Program-made: the position numbers and the translations under genes
Notes under the pieces: generated by a model
Seen by the model: only the letters and a program-made list of their open reading frames with translations
The model's database searches: none
What the model was told of the DNA's origin: nothing
Origin: Geobacteraceae bacterium
Lineage (GTDB): Bacteria; Desulfobacterota; Desulfuromonadia; Geobacterales; Geobacteraceae
Direction of reading: 5' to 3'
DNA: 38,167 nucleotides
Assembly: GCA_023701365.1 (NCBI GenBank)
Contig: JAMPXD010000010.1
Coordinates: 1-38,167, forward strand
In this document: one piece after another, positions 30,901 through 38,028 of the stretch
Layout of the letters: every line of letters begins with the position of its first letter
Position numbering within the stretch: the stretch's first letter is position 1

Positions 30901-31325
30901 CGGGCGTGATCGTGCACGACCCCTGGCTCGACACCATGCCTGGAGCGTCGCAGCCACAAAAGAGCTGCCAGAGCGCCGATTGTGGCAGATGCAAGGATCA
31001 GCGCCGGGGAAGTGGCAATACTCCAGCCTGGAAGCGACTTCTGCCGGTGCAGGAGCAGAGCGGCCATTCCGGCAATTCCCCCGAAGAGACAGGCAGCCAG
31101 GGTTATCCCCAAGGCACGGCGCCGGAGGAACGGCTCTGCGATATGGACATCTCCGTCCGTGCCCTTATGCACCAGGGCGGTGCGGCGGAAACCCTGTCGC
31201 GCCAGTTCCCGGAGAGCTGTCCGGGCTTCATCTTGTTTTGCGAAGTAACCAATCAGAATGCCAACGCCCACTATTTGTCCTTTGACTACGTAGTCTGAGC
31301 GTCGAGCCATGGTGAGGAATTTCAC
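21984..31325 (-). CDS. Giant NdvB-like cyclic beta-glucan synthase (GT84/GH94)
   Basis: A 3113-residue membrane enzyme expected to build, cyclise and trim a beta-glucan, probably delivered to the periplasm. In order: an N-terminal segment (about 1-150) with hydrophobic stretches; a GT84-like glycosyltransferase with LDSDTQLP near residue 798 and RAHRWIRGDWQ near 945, bounded by membrane segments; a glycoamylase-like domain (about 1210-1720); two GH94 N-terminal sandwich domains (about 1822-1882 onward and 2308-2378 onward); and a GH94 phosphorylase-like catalytic domain with the acid Asp in GTGDWNDG near 2790. Known NdvB/Cgs proteins are about 2800-2900 residues, so this one is longer. Three low-complexity segments (about 595-609, 1459-1476, 2004-2017) look like inserted repeats. 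The start (GTG 31325 or ATG 31310) lacks a clear ribosome site. Confidence 0.88.
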   Translation of the reverse strand: MKFLTMARRSDYVVKGQIVGVGILIGYFAKQDEARTALRELARQGFRRTALVHKGTDGDVHIAEPFLRRRALGITLAACLFGGIAGMAALLLHRQKSLPGWSIATSPALILASATIGALAALLWLRRSRHGVEPGVVHDHARWLVSGESVLILQAPVETLQRPLAMLRESSDIPPALFVIHPRCERRLEARGIAAKLSPAQVLEHARRHAGEQQVDPGPQRTAELLKRLKQSRLWVRQVCADLAAASRLEQKATPAADWILDNEYILEGNARDVLLNLPRRFYRQLPTLAADPLRGLPCIYGLAKNLVSHNELRLDRENILAFIEAHQSVRTLTIGELWAIPQMLRIALIESIQSLAVTALADLRERQLADFWANRLIAANRRDANQLFAILAELAKAEPCPTTYFGAQLVGLLYDEAAALAPVQSWLERTLKNPLHDLNQREQNRQTSEQLACGNAFTSLRQLALLDWREIFEKLSKVELLLRRDPSGVYPVMDFATRDRCRRAIEDLARRSARTEEQVAERVVKLATQAGREATADERRSHVGAWLVGEGRAELTRLLECREALRYRALEWVYRHHAAVYALGIGGFSALILFSVGSVGSDRSVGSSPIVCLGLLLLLLIPVSQLAIELVNYLVTRLLPPRPLPKMDFEDAGIPDAFRTLVVVPMMLVNTATVLAEVEKLEIRYLANKEANLLFSLFTDYTDAATLTREDDSKLLQTATASLAELNQRHGGARFFMFHRERTWSESEQKFIGWERKRGKLEELNRLIDGTRPETAAAMVYVGDQDQLADVRFVITLDSDTQLPHAAARRMVETLAHPLNRPRFDPSGRIMAGYTIIQPRVSPTLPSTSVSTFSRLFADAVGIDPYTQAVSDVYQDLSGEGSYHGKGIYDVAAFSRVLSGKFPEEWVLSHDLIEGAHVRVGLASDIELFDEFPQGYQSFSSRAHRWIRGDWQIAGWIFPRVPLASGGRGPNPLSLLNRWKILDNLRRSLLPAASLCLLIASWLISPGIGGIATLVVGMQLLFHPLAQPFTMATTRKGLKYFDLSKVLHDLLRATADAALLPHQAAVTLDAIARVWYRRLISGRDLLEWTAQATHWSASRRQPLFVASLALGSLFSVIAGWATFRVMPESLPLALPWLGLWFLSPLLGWLLNLRPAEQQRAHPLPETDRRFLREVARRTWRYFSAFVSDDTSWLPPDNYQVSHLDRLAMRTSPTNIGLWMTSALGAHDCGYLTINQVVERLTSTMATIGRLERHQGHLLNWYDIQTLVPLEPRYVSGVDSGNLLGALVAMEQGLDELVHAPLLDDKAFAGFYDTGAILKQSVGLERRSGFDLRILGGLLAEWESPPPRIVDGLRLLRRMAGNFRVPLVPGGAASWAGEMEEQVAAWTTISDRYLTWIEILAEKTEPELAQLGPEALLAIRRDLSRAPSLFDLAHGRVDSIEILTAIRDRISANIPLVGSLPLQGGGQEGDGEGEGDFRSDASLAPWLDRVIAAFASSQWLAGETLAMAERLIIDVRELSAGMNMQFLYDPKRKLFAIGYNVSLDRLDASSYDLLASEARLGSFVAIARGDVPLEHWFSMSRPYGAIGRQRVLLSWTGTMFEYLMPLLFQRSYGNSLLDKAAREAVAIQIAYGRSLNVPWGISESAFADLDLNKNYQYKAFGVPALGLKRGLEEKLVVAPYATLLALNVAPGETVQNLQRLAGLGLLGDYGYYEAMDFSRQPQRDAGSQPLKRGVIIEAYMAHHQGMAFLALTNFLHGNPFPRRFHSDPRVRAFEALLQERIPTLPPLHLISTRQSEPQLLAADLVAPAGSTITTPHTATPKSLLLSNGRYGLMVTNSGGGYSQWGDRELTRWRSDQTRDGQGTFCYIHEADPDRVWSSTWHPVGGKPEGYSVDFALDRAVFRRSDNGIHTETEIIVSPEDDVEVRRITLVNRSSRDRRLNLTSYVELSMAPHNADRQHPAFNKLFIQTEAVPQQQALLAFRRPRGENDPPLYVAHCLTLHDSKSDIPDRSDISDRSVQTDFQFETDRGRFIGRGRTLANPMGAVQELGNSQGFVLDPSLSLRRSLVLEPGQRARVSLVLAAGATREQVLLLMDKYSDPHAAERAMDFAWGSAQQELQMLHIQPDEARRFQQLASHLLFPNHLLRPPGERLEENRKGQAGLWPYAISGDLPMALVTIGEAREISLVRQMLQAHTYWGSHGLATDLVILNEEAGGYERPLQERLEQLIQAHTLSAAADRPGGIFLRSAAQIPEEDLRLLKAAASIVLVAARGTLPQQLGVPVEATEMLERLPRKRAPREPSAPLPFMELNYFNSLGGFTPDGREYAIYLGPDTNTPAPWVNVIANPTFGTLVSETGSGFTWYGNSQRNRLTGWSNDPVLDPATEALYIRDEESGVFWSPTAAPIREESAYRARHGAGYTVFEHNSNGIEQELTVFVPVNEKGGEPIKLQRLRLTNASPRRRRLSITYYVELTLGENRETSQMHVMTNWDDEAEALLARNRYHPEYGERVAFVAITPRADSYGGDRTAFIGRNRSLANPAAMELTRLSQRTGAGLDPCAALRVTLEMAPGERREISCMLGQAGSVAQARELVLRFREDQALEDAFDQTRAWWDALLGTIEVRTPELAADLLINRWLQYQSLSCRIWGRSAFYQSGGAFGFRDQLQDVMAFLYAKPELARNQILLAASRQFKEGDVQHWWHEPEGAGIRSRISDDLLWLPYVVAHYVRTTGDADILRAEVPFLNAPPLADDQHEVFATPEVTFERATLFEHCRAAVSRGLTIGPHGLPLMGTGDWNDGMNLVGAGGKGESVWLAWFLCDSLRGMAELASLLDQPELSQTYQDERYALIQRVEQAGWDGEWYLRGTFDDGTPLGSAANREARIDSLPQSWAWLSGAADPERAAQALESAWRHLVHKDEGLVLLFEPPFDKSDPSPGYIKGYPPGVRENGGQYTHAALWMAMAMARKGDGERAVQLLRMLNPIEHARDAAAVWHYGVEPYVVAADVYRLPGRVGQGGWSWYTGSAAWMYRAWIEEVLGLQVHGGQLRVNPVIPAAWDGFSLRYRHGEAIYAIQVENPHGCERGVAWVEMDGQRVTGGMIPLERGLVKHQVVVRMGNEAG
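25277..25316 (-). repeat. 18-bp tandem repeat inside the glucan synthase gene
   Basis: Two adjacent 18-bp units (25277-25294 and 25295-25312) agree at 16 of 18 positions; being six codons long they keep the frame. They encode the Asp/Ser-rich DIPDRSDISDRS. Confidence 0.7.
26899..26950. repeat. Palindromic C-rich/G-rich element inside the glucan synthase gene
   Basis: CCTCCCCCTT (26929-26938) and AAGGGGGAGG (26940-26949) form a 10-bp perfect inverted repeat around one base, flanked by a pyrimidine-rich tract. It encodes SLPLQGGGQEGDGEGEG, unlike the rest of the protein, and looks like an intergenic-type repeat carried in frame. Confidence 0.65.
29500..29541. repeat. 9-bp tandem repeats inside the glucan synthase gene
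   Basis: GATCCGACC is repeated at 29521-29529 and 29530-29538, preceded by GATCCGACTGATCGGTCC. The nine-base period keeps the frame and encodes VGSVGSDRSVGSS between hydrophobic segments. Confidence 0.65.
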
Positions 31326-31518
31326 GTGACGGGAGGGCCCGGAAAGGAACTGTGCTGACTGTTCCAGGGATTTGACGGAGAGGTGGATGGAGATGACCGG
31401 AAAACAGAGGGGGGGCGAAATGACAGAGATGAATGATTTCGGAAGGTAGGTCAGCTTTTTATATTACGCTGTTCCCAGGTTAATAGATAGGGATATTTAT
31501 TCTACCCCATTTAATAGG

Positions 31519-31983
31519 CTAGCGTTTGATCTGAGAAATCAGGCTTTTTTCAAGCTTGCCGGAAGAATGGCAGGACAAGACCCTTGATTCAGCGCCGATC
31601 CCGGCGCTAAAGGCGGCTTTGATGGAAGAATTGACCCTTATGGCGGTCGCCTTTTCCGAAATCTTCTCCAAGTCAATGAAGAGCGTAATGTAGGTGGAGG
31701 TTCTGTGATCCTTAAGGTAGGAGATTCCGCCGAATTTTCCGCAGTCGGCCAGATGATCGTCGAGTCTGACCGTGGCTCCCTCGACTGAGATCACGCCCCC
31801 TTGTTTGTTGCTGAGATCGATAGGGTAGCCTTGCGCGGTTAGAGCCTGCACGGTTCTCTGCCAGGCTTTCTCATAAGGGATTTTCAGTGTGTCAGAAATA
31901 ATGAGCTTATCGGATCTGACCGCTGGATCTGAGGCACAAGCAGCTAATAAAACAGTGGCTAAAATCAGGAATATACTCTTCAT
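31519..31983 (-). CDS. Putative outer-membrane or periplasmic lipoprotein
   Basis: A 154-residue protein of unknown function with a lipoprotein signal (MKSIFLILATVLLAAC, lipid-modified C16). The mature part LKIPYEKAWQRTVQALTAQGYPIDLSNKQGGVISVE has the alpha/beta pattern of small BamC/NlpB-like domains, where a strand-helix unit precedes a strand ending in the 'GxIxVE' type turn. Two cysteines (in LADCGKFGG and LSCHSSGK) remain after the lipid site. The ribosome site is weak. A TATAAT-like box (minus strand, 32025-32020) lies 37 bp before the ATG. It is not obviously cotranscribed with its neighbours. Confidence 0.6.
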   Translation of the reverse strand: MKSIFLILATVLLAACASDPAVRSDKLIISDTLKIPYEKAWQRTVQALTAQGYPIDLSNKQGGVISVEGATVRLDDHLADCGKFGGISYLKDHRTSTYITLFIDLEKISEKATAIRVNSSIKAAFSAGIGAESRVLSCHSSGKLEKSLISQIKR

Positions 31984-32179
31984 GCGCCACCATACCGGCA
32001 GTTTGCTTTAAGCAATGTGATTATAGTCATATATTGATGTAAGTTTTAACGCTGTTTAATCTAACTCCAGAAGAAGTTCTCCCGCACGACACTGTTTTTA
32101 TACAGTATTGCTCGAATCATTTCAATGCAAAAACACCTCTCGTCGCTGGCCAACGAACCGGAGCAGACTCCCTTTCGCC

Positions 32180-32857
32180 CTATTGGGCAGGGATGGTGTG
32201 GCGGATATCCTTCCCCTTGACCATGAAGATCACCATCTCCGCTACGTTGGTGGCGTGGTCGGCGATCCGTTCCAGGCACTTGGAGATGTAGTTGATCTTG
32301 ATGGCGCGGGAGATGGTCTCGGGGTCCTCGATCATGAAGGAGAGGAGCTCCCGCTGGATTTGCTCGTTCAGGTCGTCCACGAACTGGTCGTCCCGGCAGA
32401 CCTTGAGCGCCATGGCGTCGTCGCCCCGGACAAAGGCGTCCAGCGCCTCCTTGACCATCACCCCGGCCGCCTGGGCCATCCTGGGGAGGTCGATGTAAGG
32501 CTTGAGCGGCGGCTCCCGGTTGAGCTCCATCGCCCGCTTGGCGATGGCGGCGCACTGGTCGCCGATCCGCTCCAGGTCGGTGACGATCTTCAGCGCCAGG
32601 GTGAGGAAGCGCAGGTCGCGGGCCGCCGGCTGGCGGGTGGCAAGCACCTGGAGGCACTTCTCGTCGATCTCCACCTCCAGGTGGTTGATCTGGTGGTCGA
32701 AGGCGATGGTCTCCGCGGCCAGCGCCGAGTCCCGCTCCACCAGCGACTTCATGGAGTTGGTGATCATCACCTCCACCTTCCCCCCCATCTCCAGGAGCTT
32801 CTGGCGGATCTCGTTCAGCTCCAGGTCGTACTGTTTGACTATGTGTTCTCTTTCCAC
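32180..32857 (-). CDS. phoU: Phosphate signalling protein PhoU
   Basis: A 225-residue all-helical protein of two three-helix bundles that links the Pst transporter to the PhoR/PhoB pathway and restrains both when phosphate is plentiful. Each bundle has the family's metal-binding helix pattern: TLALKIVTDLERIGDQCAAIAKRA (about 86-109) and KINYISKCLERIADHATNVAEM (about 187-208). The start is GTG at 32857, 5 nt after GGAGG (GGAGGTTTCC). It is the last gene of the pst operon, in the usual position after pstB. Confidence 0.97.
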   Translation of the reverse strand: MEREHIVKQYDLELNEIRQKLLEMGGKVEVMITNSMKSLVERDSALAAETIAFDHQINHLEVEIDEKCLQVLATRQPAARDLRFLTLALKIVTDLERIGDQCAAIAKRAMELNREPPLKPYIDLPRMAQAAGVMVKEALDAFVRGDDAMALKVCRDDQFVDDLNEQIQRELLSFMIEDPETISRAIKINYISKCLERIADHATNVAEMVIFMVKGKDIRHTIPAQ

Positions 32858-32871
32858 GGAAACCTCCAGAA

Positions 32872-32951
32872 TCAGGTAAAGTTAGAACAAAAATCAGGTT
32901 GAGGTTGAGGTTGAGGAATTAAATACTTTACCTTTACCTCTACCTTTACCT
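32872..32951. repeat. Hexamer repeats in the phoU-pstB spacer
   Basis: On the plus strand three GGTTGA units (32897-32914) are followed by CTTTAC, CTTTAC, CTCTAC, CTTTAC (32926-32949). GGTAAAG at about 32874 can pair with CTTTACC, giving an extended hairpin. The 127-nt spacer otherwise shows no gene. Confidence 0.75.
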
Positions 32952-32984
32952 GTGAGCGCAGCGAACGGACACCTCTACCTGCTG

Positions 32985-33764
32985 TTAACCGAACCGTCCG
33001 GTGATGTAGTCCTCGGTCTGGCTCTTGTCGGGATTGGTGAAGATCTTCTTGGTCTCATTAAATTCTATCACCTCTCCCAGGTAAAGAAAAGCGGTATGAT
33101 CGGAGACCCGGGCCGCCTGCTGCATGTTGTGGGTGACGATCAGGATGGTGACCTTCTCCTTCAGCTCCAGCATCAGCTCCTCGATGCTGGCGGTGGCGAT
33201 CGGGTCGAGGGCCGAGGTCGGCTCGTCGAACAGGACCAGCTCTGGGTCGATCGCCAGGGCGCGGGCGATGCAGAGCCGCTGCTGCTGGCCGCCGGAGAGG
33301 TTGAACGCCAGGTCGTGGAGGCGGTCCTTGGCCTCGTTCCAGAGGGCCGCGTCGCGTAGCGCCTGCTCCACCTTCCCCTCCAGGGTGCTCCTCTTGCTTA
33401 CGCCGCGCACCCTGAGGCCGTATGCCACGTTCTCGAAGATCGACTTGGGGAACGGGTTCGGCTTCTGGAACACCATGCTGATCCGCATCCGCACCTCGAT
33501 CGGGTCGACCTTCGGGGAGAGGATGTTGACGTCGTCCGGATGGAGGATGATCTCCCCGTCGTAGCGGTTGCCGGGGTAGAGGTCGTGCATCCGGTTGAAG
33601 CAGCGCAGGAAGGTGGACTTGCCGCAGCCGGACGGGCCGATCAGCGCCGTGATCTTGCGGTCGTGGACCGGCAGGCTGATTTCCTTGAGCGCCTTGTAGT
33701 CACCGTAGTAGAAGGAGAGGCTCCTCGCCTCCGCTTTGAGGGTGTTGCCGCCTGTTTCAGACAT
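32985..33764 (-). CDS. pstB: Phosphate ABC transporter ATP-binding protein
   Basis: The 259-residue ATPase that powers phosphate import through PstCA. Walker A is GPSGCGKST (43-51), the signature LSGGQQQRL lies near residue 155, and Walker B with catalytic Glu is [12 protein letters not shown] near 176; the H-loop is IVTHNMQQA. Length is normal. AGGAG stands 6 nt before the ATG at 33764. It lies between pstA and phoU in the standard order. Confidence 0.98.
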   Translation of the reverse strand: MSETGGNTLKAEARSLSFYYGDYKALKEISLPVHDRKITALIGPSGCGKSTFLRCFNRMHDLYPGNRYDGEIILHPDDVNILSPKVDPIEVRMRISMVFQKPNPFPKSIFENVAYGLRVRGVSKRSTLEGKVEQALRDAALWNEAKDRLHDLAFNLSGGQQQRLCIARALAIDPELVLFDEPTSALDPIATASIEELMLELKEKVTILIVTHNMQQAARVSDHTAFLYLGEVIEFNETKKIFTNPDKSQTEDYITGRFG

Positions 33765-33790
33765 ATCATGCTCCTGAATGGTTCCGCTGT

Positions 33791-33847
33791 GCTAACTGCC
33801 AACTGCTGGTCCTAGGTCACTGGTCACTGGTCACTGGTCACTGGTCA
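33791..33847. repeat. Heptamer tandem array in the pstB-pstA spacer
   Basis: Eight consecutive 7-bp units: GCTAACT, GCCAACT, GCTGGTC, CTAGGTC, then ACTGGTC four times (33819-33846). The last four are identical, the first four diverged, as in an array that grows at one end. Confidence 0.85.
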
Positions 33848-33857
33848 GGCCATCGTC

Positions 33858-34781
33858 TCACCACTTGATCCTCTTCCTGATCCGGTAGCGCAGCCAGATC
33901 GCCACCCCGTTCATCAGCAGCGTCATCCCGAGCAGCACCACCCCGGCGGCCGCCGCGTTGTGCTGGAACGCCTCCTCCGGGCGGGAGGTCCAGTTGAACA
34001 TCTGGATCGGCATCACCGTGAACGGGTCCTTGAGCCAGGCGAAGGAGAGGTAGGGGAACTCGCCGGTCACGGGGGGGTGGGGGAGAAAGGCGATGAAGGT
34101 GAGGGCGCCGATGGTGATGATCGGGGCGGTCTCGCCGATGGCGCGGGAGAGGCCGATGATCACCCCGGTCATGATCCCCCCCTGGGAATAGGGGAGGACG
34201 TGGTTGGAGACCATCTGCCACCTGGTCGCCCCCAGGGCGTAGGCCGCCTCCCTGATGCTGCCGGGGACGGCGCGCAGCGCCTCCCTGGTGGCGACGATCA
34301 CCACCGGCAGGATCAACAGCGCCAGGGTGAGCCCCGCCGAGAGGATGCTCTGGCCGAGGTCGAGCTGGTAGACGAACAGCCCGAGCGCCAGCAGGCCGTA
34401 GACGATGGAGGGGACCCCGGCCAGGTTGGTGACGTTGATCTCGATCACGGCGGTGAGCCAGTTCTTCGGGGCATACTCCTCCAGGTAGATGGCGGAGGCG
34501 ACCCCGAGCGGCACCGCGGCCAGGGCGGTCACCAGCATGACCAGGGTGGTGCCGACCCAGGCCGACAGTATCCCCGCCTCCTCCGCGCTGCGGGAGGGGA
34601 ACGAGATGAAGAAGCCGGGTTTCAGCCGGGGGAGCCCCTCGGCGACCAGCTGGCCGAACAGCGCCAGCAGGGTCAGTATCCCCACCAGCAGGCAGACGAG
34701 GCCGACGATAGCGAAGATGATGTCCCAACGTTTGTGGCGGGCGATCAGTCCCCGCATTTCGTTGATGTTTGGCTGATTCAT
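33858..34781 (-). CDS. pstA: Phosphate ABC transporter permease PstA
   Basis: A 307-residue inner-membrane permease with about six segments that forms the phosphate channel with PstC. The EAA-like coupling loop is seen in EALRAVPGSIREAAYALGATRWQM (about 175-198), and GVIIGLSRAIGETAPIITIGA matches the family. I prefer the ATG at 34781 because GGAG lies 8 nt upstream; ATG at 34796 would add MRSLT and has no site. It ends about 93 nt before pstB, where the heptamer array is located. Confidence 0.96.
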   Translation of the reverse strand: MNQPNINEMRGLIARHKRWDIIFAIVGLVCLLVGILTLLALFGQLVAEGLPRLKPGFFISFPSRSAEEAGILSAWVGTTLVMLVTALAAVPLGVASAIYLEEYAPKNWLTAVIEINVTNLAGVPSIVYGLLALGLFVYQLDLGQSILSAGLTLALLILPVVIVATREALRAVPGSIREAAYALGATRWQMVSNHVLPYSQGGIMTGVIIGLSRAIGETAPIITIGALTFIAFLPHPPVTGEFPYLSFAWLKDPFTVMPIQMFNWTSRPEEAFQHNAAAAGVVLLGMTLLMNGVAIWLRYRIRKRIKW

Positions 34782-34796
34782 GGTCAAACTCCGCAT

Positions 34797-34833
34797 GGAG
34801 GTTCGAGGTTTAAATCCTCGTTCCTCGTTCCTT
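34797..34833. repeat. Heptamer and inverted repeat in the pstA-pstC spacer
   Basis: CGAGG (34804-34808) and CCTCG (34816-34820) form a short inverted repeat, and CCTCGTT is repeated in tandem (34816-34822, 34823-34829). Confidence 0.6.
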
Positions 34834-35745
34834 TTAGTAAACTTCCCGGAACCGCTTCTTCAGCCAGTAGCCGGCGATGTTGAAGACCAGGGTCATCAGC
34901 ATCAGGGTGAGTCCTGCGGCGAAGATGGTCTGGTAGCCGATGCTGCCGTGGGGGAGGTCGCCGAGGCAGACCTGGACGATGTAGGCGCTGATGGTGGCCG
35001 CCGGCTCCAGCGGGTTCCAGGTGAGGTTCGGCTGCATCCCGGCGGCTACGGCGACGATCATGGTCTCGCCGACGGCCCGGGAGATCCCCAGGATGTACGC
35101 CGCGGCAATGCCGGAGAAGGCGCTCGGCACCACCACCCTGGTAGCGGTCTGGAACCGGGTCGCCCCCATGGCGTAGGAGCCTTCCCTGATATGCATCGGC
35201 ACGGCGCGCATGGCGTCCTCGCTGACCGAGCTGATGTAGGGGATGATCATGATCCCCATCACCAGCCCGGCGGAGAGCATGTTGAAGCCGGAGAGGTCGG
35301 GGTAGATCATCTGCAGGAGCGGGGTGACTACGCCCAGGGCGAAGTAGCCGAACACCACGGTCGGCACGGCGCCGAGGAGCTCCAGGAAGGGCTTGACCAC
35401 TTCCCGCAGCCGGTGCGGGGCGAACTCGCTCAGGTAGATGGCGATCACGGTCCCCATCGGGATCGCCACCAGGAGCGCGACCGCGGTGGTGGTCAGGGTA
35501 CCGGCGACGAGCGGCATGATCCCGTAATGGGCGTCGTCGAAGAGCGGCGTCCACTGGCTGTCGGTCAGGAACTCCTTGAGCGGCACCTTGCGGAAGAAGG
35601 GGATCGACTCGTAGCAGAGAATCGCGACGATGGCGAAGGTGGTCGCCACCGAGGAGAGGGCGGCGAGGAGCAGGACCGACTCGATCAGCCGTTCCCGCAG
35701 GTGCCGGGTGTGGCTGTGGGCCAGGCGATGGTTTTTTCCGTTCAT
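34834..35745 (-). CDS. pstC: Phosphate ABC transporter permease PstC
   Basis: A 303-residue permease with about six membrane segments, partner of PstA. The coupling loop is EDAMRAVPMHIREGSYAMGATRFQTATRVVVPSA (about 180-213), and SRAVGETMIVAVAAGMQPN is typical of PstC. ATG at 35745 has CGGAG 9 nt upstream; a GTG two codons earlier (35751) is too close to that site. It follows pstS by about 116 nt. Confidence 0.96.
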   Translation of the reverse strand: MNGKNHRLAHSHTRHLRERLIESVLLLAALSSVATTFAIVAILCYESIPFFRKVPLKEFLTDSQWTPLFDDAHYGIMPLVAGTLTTTAVALLVAIPMGTVIAIYLSEFAPHRLREVVKPFLELLGAVPTVVFGYFALGVVTPLLQMIYPDLSGFNMLSAGLVMGIMIIPYISSVSEDAMRAVPMHIREGSYAMGATRFQTATRVVVPSAFSGIAAAYILGISRAVGETMIVAVAAGMQPNLTWNPLEPAATISAYIVQVCLGDLPHGSIGYQTIFAAGLTLMLMTLVFNIAGYWLKKRFREVY

Positions 35746-35861
35746 GGGCACGGACTCCGTAAGACTATCGTGACACGGCTGTAATCAGACTGCAACATAT
35801 GGCTGGCCAAAAAGAGAGGGGCGCAGGGCACCCCTCCCATCACCGGCGATGAACAGCGCTA

Positions 35862-36869
<1,008 letters not shown>

Positions 36870-36919
36870 GCTTTCCTCCTTGGACAGGTTTGAAGTGCGA
36901 TTGAGCGTAAATTAGCAGG

Positions 36920-36942
36920 TAAATGTTACAGCCGGGTTACGG
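36920..36942 (-). promoter_or_regulatory. Candidate Pho box upstream of pstS
   Basis: On the minus strand CCGTAAC (from 36942) and CTGTAAC (from 36931) are repeated at an exact 11-bp period, the spacing of PhoB direct-repeat half-sites. The site lies between phoB and pstS. Confidence 0.6.
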
Positions 36943-36962
36943 GTTGTCAAAGATTGGGTGAA

Positions 36963-37646
36963 TTATTGCTCCGCCTCCATTTTGTAGCCGAAGCCGCGCA
37001 CCGTCCTGATGAGGTCGCCGGCCTCTCCCATCTTGGTGCGCAGCCTGGTGATGTGGGTATCGACGGTCCGCGTGTCGCCGATGTGGGCCATACCCCAGAC
37101 GGTCTTGAGGAGCTGCTCGCGGCTCTGTACCCTGCCGACCCGTTCGGCCAGGCAAAGGAGCAATTTGTATTCGGTCGTAGTGAGGACCGCTTCGCTCCCC
37201 TCGATGGTTACCGTGTGCCGATCGGTATCGATGGCAATGGGGCCGATCCTGATGGTTCTGCCGGTCTCTTCGTCGGCGCCGACGCGGCGAAGCACCGCCT
37301 TGATCCGCAACAAAAGCTCCCGCGTGGAAAAGGGCTTGACCATGAAGTCATCGGCGCCGATCTCGAATCCGACCACCCGGTCGATTTCCTCCCCCCTGGC
37401 GGTCAGCATGATGACCGGAATCCGGGCTGTTTTTGCGCTGTTTTTCAGCACCTTGCAGACCTCCGTCCCGTGCATGCAGGGGAGCATGAGGTCGAGGAGG
37501 ATCAGGTCAGGCGAGTTGTTGCGGGCCGATTCCAGGCCGGTGCTGCCGTCCGGGGCGATAATGGCCAGGTACCCTTCCTTTTCCAGGTTGAATGCAATGA
37601 GTTCCGCCAGGTCGCTTTCGTCTTCGATGATCAGGATCGTCTTCAT
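36963..37646 (-). CDS. phoB: PhoB-like response regulator
   Basis: A 227-residue OmpR-family regulator expected to activate phosphate-starvation genes. Receiver domain (1-118): acidic pair E8/D9, phosphoacceptor D52 (LILLDLMLP), T82 and K104 (VKPFS). Winged-helix DNA-binding domain (about 130-225): LTTTEYKLLLCLAERVGRVQSREQLLKTVWG and RTVDTHITRLRTKMG. Length and layout match PhoB; adjacency to pstS and its own Pho-box-like repeats support the name. No phoR kinase gene follows; pstS comes instead. Confidence 0.88.
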   Translation of the reverse strand: MKTILIIEDESDLAELIAFNLEKEGYLAIIAPDGSTGLESARNNSPDLILLDLMLPCMHGTEVCKVLKNSAKTARIPVIMLTARGEEIDRVVGFEIGADDFMVKPFSTRELLLRIKAVLRRVGADEETGRTIRIGPIAIDTDRHTVTIEGSEAVLTTTEYKLLLCLAERVGRVQSREQLLKTVWGMAHIGDTRTVDTHITRLRTKMGEAGDLIRTVRGFGYKMEAEQ

Positions 37647-37685
37647 TGGCCGGCATCTCCTCGACCATTCATATACACGAGGTTT

Positions 37686-37703
37686 ATTACAATCTTGTTA
37701 CAG
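37686..37703 (-). promoter_or_regulatory. Candidate Pho box upstream of phoB
   Basis: On the minus strand CTGTAAC (37703-37697) and TTGTAAT (37692-37686) form a direct repeat with an 11-bp period. It lies about 40 bp before the phoB start, fitting autoregulation by PhoB. Confidence 0.7.
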
Positions 37704-37832
37704 CTGCCTGAAAAGAATGTAACATCCAGGAAGCACTGCGGGAATAAATACCCCCGGGTGTGCTGAAAGGGATTGCAGTTGAGCGGCAAACCCTTTATGA
37801 TTTCCCTTGGTTCTTTTCTAAACCTAAAAACG

Positions 37833-37985
37833 GCATTTGGACACGGATTAACACGGAAAAAGCGGATTAACACCGATAAATCAAAGAGATACCAGCTTTA
37901 ATACCACAACCCTTTGGGTTAATGGTCACAATAGTTTAAATCCGTGAAAATCCGTATAAATCAGATTTTATCCGTGTTCAAATGC
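37833..37985. repeat. 153-bp intergenic inverted-repeat element
   Basis: Its ends, 37833-37848 and 37970-37985, are inverted copies (15 of 16 bases match). Inside, several ACACGGA/CGGATTAACAC motifs on the left face AATCCGTGAAAATCCGT motifs on the right. It contains no open frame and resembles a short non-coding dispersed repeat. Confidence 0.75.
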
Positions 37986-38028
37986 TTTTTCTGATATGGC
38001 CAAGACACTGTCTCCCGGAGAGACCGAG

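Larger units (their letters stand above)
37647..38028. other. Intergenic region with Pho box and repeat element
   Basis: A 382-bp gap between divergent phoB and surE. It holds the Pho-box-like repeats near phoB (37686-37703) and an inverted-repeat element (37833-37985). No credible gene was found in it. Confidence 0.6.

Noticed and set aside
32872-32951. CRISPR array
   Set aside because: Units are 6 bp and adjacent without spacers; the window holds no cas genes.
33838-34728. Proline/arginine-rich minus-strand frames over pstA and pstC
   Set aside because: Alternative frames of GC-rich coding sequence; the real frames carry clear permease motifs.
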